Source: Cryptomeria japonica (Eukaryota; Streptophyta; Pinopsida; Cupressales; Cupressaceae). Taken from it: 64,000 nt of DNA. Of this stretch, positions 57,195 to 64,000 are shown piece by piece. The translations under genes were made by a program, and so were the position numbers. The notes beneath the pieces are model-generated. The model was not told the DNA's origin, made no database searches, and saw only the letters and a program-made list of their open reading frames with translations. The stretch spans positions 220,461,415 through 220,525,414 of the forward strand of contig NC_081410.1 in the NCBI RefSeq assembly GCF_030272615.1, given 5' to 3'. The stretch's first letter is position 1. Each line of letters begins with the position of its first letter.

Positions 57195-59700
57195 GATATC
57201 CAATCTACATAATCAATTGGTCTAATGAAACTGACATCTAGGAGTTTCTTGAGTTCTGCTTTGACTAGTACTGCAATCTGAGGATGCATCTTATGAAGCT
57301 TCTGCTTGACAAGTTTGGCTCCTTCTACTATGGTGAGGTGATGCATGACTAAATCAGGATCAAGCCTAGGCATGTCTGCATATGACCATGCAAAGTTGAT
57401 CTGGTGCTTCTGGAAGAACTCTATGAATTTAGGTTGTTCCTCTGGAGTTAGAAGAGATTCCAGATGTATGTGGTGAGGAATTTCAGGAGTCCCCACGTTG
57501 TATTCTTTTGTTTCCTCGATGAGAATCATTGATCGTTCTCGTTGTGTGCTACAGGGAAGGATGTCAAACCTTTCATCCTCAGGTGCCTCAGAGAGGTTTT
57601 CACCGTTGGATACGCTCTTTCTTTTTACTTTTGTTGAATCAAATAGTGCCACAGTGTGGTTTTCACTGGAAGATCCATGTTTTATGGTTATATTTTTGCA
57701 GCTGAAAGGTTTGGCATCCCCCCCGAAGTATGCTACGCTATTAAGTTCAATGGTGAATCCAGCTTTATGATCCCCGCTTGGTATGTTATCTCGTAAGTCC
57801 AAGAAGTCAATAATCACCTCATCGTTTTGGAAGTGGTCAAGACATGGGGGATTAGGTTGGTTCCATTCGATGAGTTCAGGATGGATAATGGGCATTACTT
57901 CATCGATTATGTTAAGTTCATTAGATGTATCAGTGAGGGTTAAGACGTTATGGTGAAGGTCATTGATGGTACTCTCCCTATCAGAATCAGGTGTAGGATG
58001 AGACGTAGGGTCTGTGGAAGATGTTTCCAGCTTAGGAACCGAAGAAGTCTTTATCTGTGCTTCTCCATAAACAAGGATGTCTTTGCGGGGTGAAGGTAGT
58101 GATGTGTCTTCCTCATTTGAAGTGTTAAGCTGTACTGAATCAAATTCCCACTCATGCGAGTCAGTTTCTGAGTTACTTTCTAGTAACCGGTCACTGTACC
58201 GTATTGGGATATCCTTTGAGTTAAATACTGCAAGTGTAATCGATTGATGTATCTTTGTGGATAAAATGTTTGGTGCTGCAGGAAGAATTATAGGGATCAA
58301 TGAATCCGATACGGGGAGTATCAGTAGTGTTGACTCTGTTGCTTCTGCTGGAACCGCTGGTGTTTTAGATACTGCTATGGGTTCTGATATAGTTGCTGCT
58401 GCTAATGGTGCTATTGATGTTATTGTTGCTGCTAATGGGATCACCGGTTTGATTGGTGGGATGATTGGCATTGTAGATGGTTGTGTTGGGATTTTGAGCC
58501 TCGGTAGGGCAGTTGCGATGGTGTTTGATGCTGCTTTGATAATAAAAGGTGTCCTCTTTGCAATAGGCTGATATAGTGGTTTGCTGGGTTTTCCTTTGAA
58601 TCTGAGTTTAAGAAAGATCTCCTTTTCAAAGCCTAGGCCTGTATTATCCTTGGACTTTAAGTCCGGTAGCAGTGGTTCATGTCTTCCTTGTTTGCAAGGT
58701 CCCAAAGAACTCTGACCATCATAACCCATTCTTTGCATAATGAGGAGGCCTTTGCCATACTGATCCATGGGAAGTGTAGCTTGCGGCATATCAGTGGTGA
58801 TGGGATCTTTATAGATCCATTCCGCTAAGTCCTCATCTTTGGTTTCTCCTTCTTGACTCTTCCCAAGGATAAAAGGCATCAAAGCACATGTTGGCATGAT
58901 TAGTGGTTGTTGAAGTAACTGCTGCGGTTTGCCATGTGTTCTAGGAGAAGTGGGTATTTGTCCCACACAAAAGAGTTGACTCAAATTGTATTCCCTAGGA
59001 CCTTCCTCTGCTATTTTCTTTTTAAGCTTTTTGTGCTTGGGTATAGTGGTGTTTGAACTAGCAAGAGAGGCTAGACTTATATATGATGTGGAGGAAATAG
59101 CTTCTCTATTGTTAGGAACGGTAATCTCTGGTTGATGACTGATATTATGACAATATGCAAAGGGATTTGCATCGCCCAGGATTGTGATCTCTACACCGTT
59201 ATGTGGGAACTTGATACATTGATGGTAGGTGGATGGAACGGCTTGCATGGCATGTATCCAAGGTCTTCCTAATAATAGATTATATGGCAGAGGAAGGTCC
59301 AAAACTTGACAAATGATGTGCTTCACCACAGGGCCCACTCAGATTGGTAGTACCACAACTCCTTTGGATGAACGCTCTGCATCATCATAGGCTTTGATTG
59401 TGATCTTCTTACGGGGATCCATTGATTCTATTGCATATCCCAAAGCGGTGACCAACTATAGTGTACAAATATTTAGGCCTGCTCCATTGTCGATCAAGAC
59501 TCGCTTGATCCTGTGCTAGTTGATAAATCCTTCAATGTGTAGCGAAGCATTATGAGGTTGCTGGAAGGAAGAGTTGTCACTTTCAGAAAAAGTGAGACAA
59601 GGTGATGAATTTAGACTTCCAACCATGGCTTGGAATTGATCTGTATTTAGGTTTGCAGGGACTGACGCCTCTTGGAGAGCTTAATCCAAGATTGTTTTAT
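57195..59700 (-). pseudogene. Protease, G-patch-like linker and start of RT of element B
   Basis: Protease active site near 59490: VLIDNGAGLNICTL, with Asn in place of Ser/Thr, followed by KITIKAYDDAERSSKG and [18 protein letters not shown]. The open frame (59338 to the insertion) then has a G-patch-like [18 protein letters not shown] near 58740-58670. A long Pro/Thr/Ile-rich and acidic linker comes next. RT begins with [20 protein letters not shown] and ends [12 protein letters not shown] exactly at the target duplication. The linker remains open for more than 700 codons; stops lie only near the protease. Confidence 0.85.
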
Positions 59701-59800
59701 GAGACGGAGATAGGCGCAATAGCTCTGAAATGGATATAAGCACAAGCGTTTTGTCTAATTGTTCCACAAGATTGTACTACTTTGGTATGGAGGTGGTGCC

Positions 59801-61543
59801 TTATGGAGCTGCCTTTATAGTAATCTTGTTGCGACGTGTAACAGCATTGCAATTGGAGCTGGGATTTTTGATGGTTATAGTTGCAATTTGTCCACTGGCA
59901 TCATACAGGTGATTTACAGTGTAATTATATGCAGCTTGCGTATAATCAGTGGTATCAGTGCCTCTCCTGGAAGTGGAAGGACCCCTTTGATCTTGTGATG
60001 GAAGTGGATTTTTGAACATTAGATGATCATTGTTTGCTGTCTTTGGGTCATGCCCTTCGATTTCAATTTCACCTCTGTCAATAAGATCCTGAATAAGATC
60101 TTTCAATTTTTGACAATTGCTTGTGCTGTGTCCTCTCCCTTGATGGAAATCACAATGTTCAGTATCCCTCCACCATGTAGGTTTGACTTGCGGTTCATAG
60201 TTTGATGTTTTAGGTAGAGTTACCAGATTTTGAGAAACCAGTTTTTGCAACACTATTTCGATGGGTTCCCCTAAGGGAGTGTATGTTCGTTTTTGTTTTT
60301 GTTGATGAGGTCTGAGTTCATCGTGAGATGTGATGCGGCCTTGATTGGGAGGAACAACTGTGTTAGTCTGAGGTGAGGGATTCTGTCCTGCAAATCGAAC
60401 TACAGGTTGTGCACTTTTGATAGTTCTGGCATCCACAACCCCATTATTGATGATATTTTTGTTTTTGTTCCAGAAGCTTGGTTTGTCACTATTGAAGTGT
60501 GAGCGAGGACCATCCTTTGGTTCATTATAGATTTTGATAATTCCTTTCTTGATGAGAGCTCGCTCACATTTTAATCCTTTGGTGATCATATCATTGAAAG
60601 AATCTGTGTCTTTTACGTCCAGGTGAAATTCCATTTCTTTGTTTAAGTTGGAAATAAATATTTCCACTAGTTCTTGTTCAGGTAACTGAAGAGAACGTCT
60701 GCTAGACATTTGACGCCATCGTTGTACGAAGACTGAGAATAGTTCACCTGGTTTTTGTTTAGTGTTACATAGATCAGCCATGGTGATATCACATTCAATG
60801 TTATGAGAGTAATGTGCCAAGAACTTCTGAACTAGCTCTTCAAAGGTTCTAATGCCACCTGATAGTTGGGAAAACCATGATGTGGTTGTTCCTCCCAAGC
60901 TTTGGGGAAAAATTCGCATTAGGTATGTGTCCTCGTATGCCACTTCGAGGCAAGCTGAATGGAATTCTCTGACATGATCGCGAGGATCTCCCTTTCCTCT
61001 ATACTTTTCGAATTTGGGTGTTTCGAATCCTCGTGGAAAAGGTGGCATATAAAGATTCCTATCAAAGGGATAGGGACAAATATCATTGAGTGAAAATTGA
61101 TTAGTCTTTACACCACTACGAAGTTGTTGGGTGAGATTTTCAACTTGTTGCCGCAACATCTCTATTTCATTTGGAGGAGGAGGTGGTGGGTTACCTCGAG
61201 GAATGTTATATCTGATGGGATCTCTACCTCTTTCTTCTTCATGGCGACTTTGTCATTCTGATGCTTGTCTTAATTGGGCAAGATCAAAGTCAGAGGGGAG
61301 CTTGGCTCCTTCTTGAGCAAGCTTCAAAAAGTGAGCATCTGCATTGCTCCTGAGTATTTCGTCAAAAAGTCTGTTAAAGAGAGGGTTATGCTAGGCCCTT
61401 TCTATTGTTGCAGGAGTAGGGGTACTTGGGTTTTCATCATTCGCATTTCCTCCAAGTACTTCTTGAAATTAATTGATATTTTCCTCCTCTTCTTCTTCAA
61501 TTTCTATTTCTCGTTGCCTTGACTGTGATCGGGTATGAGCCAT
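59801..61543 (-). pseudogene. Gag of element B, nearly intact
   Basis: The likely start is ATG at 61543 (MAHTRSQSRQREIEIEEEEE). Three in-frame stops lie between there and 61160, and the frame is then open for 452 codons. It has a hexaproline run (NPPPPPPNEIE), DICPYPFDRNLYMPPFPRGF, KFEKYRGKGDPRDHVREF, WFSQLSGGIRTFEELVQKF and a knuckle CDFHQGRGHSTSNC near 60150. This is the virus-like-particle protein of the element, and gag of element A is a close relative. The start at 61159 (MLRQQVENL) would skip the N-terminal part that A also carries. Confidence 0.85.
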
Positions 61544-64000
61544 TTTGTTTATGAGTTTTTGTTGAAGTTGGGTGAAAATGATGATGAATTGTTGATGAAA
61601 TGAAAGATTGATGGTTGGTGAATTGTGTTGCATGTGGATCTCTAACACTTAATGGTAGATGTTACCAAAATTATTTCTTTGAATTGCTTGTTGTTTTTGA
61701 TAAGGTTTGTTGTGATAAGGTGCAGAGAAATCTGAGATGTGTTACAGATTTAACTACCTAGTAATGAGAGGATTCACTCATAAACTAGTTTTAACCTGCA
61801 TAGATATGTCTCTTAGGATGAGCTTATCCTAGATGTAGAAACAATCTAAAAGTGATGTGATGTGTTTGATTCAAGCAATATCCAAAACAGAACTTAGGAC
61901 AAGAACCTCTTAATGTTTTGAGAGTTGAAAATGGATTGATAATGAAGTGATGATGTATGAATGAGATAATGGATGAAATGTTTTAACTTCAATAAAAGCT
62001 TTGTGTCACAAATGGAACAAATTCTACCTCTTCCCTTTCGGGTGTTGGTGGTATTTCTCGAGCTACGTTGTATGTGATACAAATGTTTGGGAATAAGCTG
62101 GGATTAATCTTGCCTCCTTGATTTTTGTGATAACTCAAAGCTCTATATTGCATAAAAGCTCTGCGGTTAATTGATTTTGAATCAAATTCATTTTATTTTC
62201 CTTGAAGGTAGAGACGCATGTGATGTAGAAAAACTCTATGAGAGACAAAGATTTGTCTATTTAGATAGAAGAATTTCCTCCTTTTGATCAAAGCCTTTGA
62301 GCTCAATGGTCTTCTTTTCAGGTTGATGTTTTGATGAAGATTCTTCTTTCTCAAGATGTGAAGAATGGTCACAAAGTTTGATACTTTTCTTTGTTTTTTT
62401 GATCTTTTTGGTTGTTTTGAAAAATGTTTGGTTGGATGAATACTTGTTTTGATTTTTTGATTTTATGATGTTTCTTTGACAAGAAAAAAAAAGCAAGCAC
62501 ACAAACACAAGAATGTTGCTCAAAAGGCACAAATGAGTATGGTTCTAGATCAACCCAATCCCTGGACTTTTTATGATCCTTTCCTTTAAGTGTATTTTAG
62601 GTGTTTTTCTTTCCAAAGCCTGAAGTCGGCTCAATTTGTACTTGGTCTTTGACTAAAATGAAAACACTTCAAACACTTTGTATCCCTAAGGTCAAATGGC
62701 CAGTTGTGATAAATTCAACCCACATCTTGATATTTCTTCGACTTTGGTACTACATACCTTATGAATCCCACCGTGGTAGGTAAGGATGTGATATACTAAG
62801 TCTTGCGCGAGCATAACAAATAGATGATCCCTATGATGGGGGAGTCACCACTTTTATCAAGCCACAAGTGACTTTTCAAAAAGCTATGTTTCTACTCAAG
62901 GAAATATGTATGGTGAGTATCTTGGGAGAAAAACCATCTATGCTCTTGCACTGAATTGTATCTCAAATATGCTCAATCAATAGAATGGGTGGGCTACTAC
63001 TTAAAGGTGTTTAGTCATTTTCGATGTCTTTGGACATAAGTTCATTCCGCAGTGACTCACTTAAGAGCCTTGTAACTTGTGGTGGGGCCCATTTGTCCTT
63101 TCGGCAAGTTACACTGTAGGAACAACTATACCCAAGGCTACAACTTTCGCTCTCACCTGATTTCTATAGCGGCTCGAAGGATTTACCGCGTGAGGTCATT
63201 CCTAAGAGTGATGTGTCTCTTGGTAGGCCTCTCTTAAAAATATAAACTTTGAGTGTTACTAACACTTTTCTCTTGCACCTAGGACCACGAAAGCCAAGGG
63301 AGAGGATAGTGTGTGTTAGAAGTAGGACCACTCGACCAACTCTTTTTGCACAAGTGTGCCAAACACGAAATGCACTTGTTCTTTTTAACTTGTCATCGCA
63401 ATGTGTTTTAACTATTTGGAGATGTTGCTCCAACAATCATGGTGTTCTTTTTAACTTCAAATGCAAAGGTTTGAGTAAACTAGAACTTTGAAAATCCTGG
63501 TCAACTTAATTTGAAGCACGTATGCATGAAGGAAAATCACTTTGCAATAATTGAAACAAGTTGATTGTGAGTTTTATTTGCACCAAAATGGAAGTGTGGA
63601 TCGTGAATTCTTAGTTTGATGCAAGAAAGAAAGTTGTCTTGCCTTGTTTTAAGCACCAAATAAAGTGAACCTAACTTGCAAGAAAACAAATTTGTTTTGT
63701 TCAATTTTAAAGCACTAAAAAAAAAAGAATGATCCTAACTTGCAAGGAAATGAAAGTTGTTTTTGTCCAATTTTAAAGCACCAAAAACAAATTTATCCTA
63801 ACTTGCAAGAAAAGGGAAAATTGTTTTTGTTCATTTTTAAAGCACCAAAAACAATTTTTTTATTTTTTTTATTTTTAAGGAAATTAGCTTTAGACTTGCA
63901 CAAAAATCGAACAGTTAGTAAAAACCAAACCTATGGTGGGCTTCTACAAGCCTAAGAAATTTTACTTTTTCGGTTACAGGGTCTTTTTTACAACGTTCTG
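61544..64000 (-). other. Leader of element B, continuing past the window
   Basis: Non-coding on the sense strand. Parts match the leader of element A (62880-62960 with 11770-11850; 63930-63985 with 12500-12545). It carries a 62-65 bp tandem repeat at 63651-63855. From the spacing in A, the primer site and 5' LTR should lie about 0.7 kb to the right of the window. Confidence 0.6.
63651..63855. repeat. Tandem repeat of about 62-65 bp, more than three copies
   Basis: The unit contains aaagcacca(a/c)aaa, then tcctaacttgcaag(a/g)aaa, then ttgtttttgttca-ttttaaag. Copies begin near 63651, 63709, 63774 and 63838, with A-run length differences. Confidence 0.85.

Larger units (their letters stand above)
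39241..64000 (-). mobile_element. Element B: Ty3/gypsy (Tat-like) retrotransposon with antisense ORF, 5' LTR beyond the right edge
   Basis: Right to left on the minus strand: leader (from the window edge to 61544), gag (61543-59801), protease, G-patch-like linker and start of RT (59700-57195), a nested element (49379-57194, plus strand), rest of RT, RNase H, second RNase H, integrase (to about 46430), spacer, an antisense plant-mobile-domain ORF (41795-43853), polypurine tract (about 40656) and 3' LTR. It has fewer stops than element A but is still defective. By comparison with A, its 5' LTR should start roughly 0.7 kb beyond the window. Confidence 0.85.

Overview
The window looks like nuclear DNA of a seed plant with a large, retrotransposon-filled genome. 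A conifer or other gymnosperm is my best guess; the species cannot be read from the sequence. There is one intact host gene, spliced over 4.4 kb, and almost everything else is LTR retrotransposon in various states of decay. I see no bacterial features, tRNA genes or rRNA genes.

Layout. (1) Positions 1-14424 hold a decayed minus-strand Ty3/gypsy element (element A), whose 3' LTR lies left of the window. It reads, right to left: 5' LTR 13282-14424, a tRNA-Trp-type primer site, a leader with 20-22 bp repeats, gag, protease, G-patch-like linker, reverse transcriptase, two RNase H domains, integrase, and the tail of an antisense (plus-strand) ORF. (2) 14425-18892 is a graveyard of LTRs: a plus-strand copia LTR piece, a 212-bp tandem duplication, a CA microsatellite, a minus-strand solo copia LTR and a minus-strand gypsy-type LTR. 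(3) 18893-29930 is low in retroelements and carries the host gene at 21701-26101: a VAN3-binding-protein/FORKED-like protein (DUF828 plus plant PH-like domain). At least seven exons join in frame to give 444 codons. (4) 29930-32010 is a gag-like relic. (5) 32011-38050 is a rearranged Sirevirus-like Ty1/copia element whose RT is split by a solo-LTR-like insertion. (6) 38051-39240 is unassigned but holds a perfect 34-bp palindrome and microsatellites. (7) From about 39241 past the right edge runs a second minus-strand gypsy element (element B) of the same type as A, with an antisense plant-mobile-domain ORF (41795-43853) between its 3' LTR and integrase. (8) Element B is split inside its RT by a complete LTR element at 49379-57194 with a 5-bp target duplication (gatat), 1.2-kb LTRs and a single gag-protease-like ORF without RT, RNase H or integrase.

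How it fits together. A and B share gag, protease, G-patch, RT, dual RNase H and integrase order (a Tat-like arrangement) and the antisense ORF. The nested element shares the primer-site type and gag/protease homology with them but lacks any polymerase. It therefore looks like a non-autonomous passenger that would depend on an autonomous relative. The most unusual unexplained structures are a 16-copy, 20-bp-period AGCGCT array and a hairpin beside the 3' polypurine tract of B, both upstream of the antisense plant-mobile-domain ORF, and two covarying stem-loops in the non-coding part of B.
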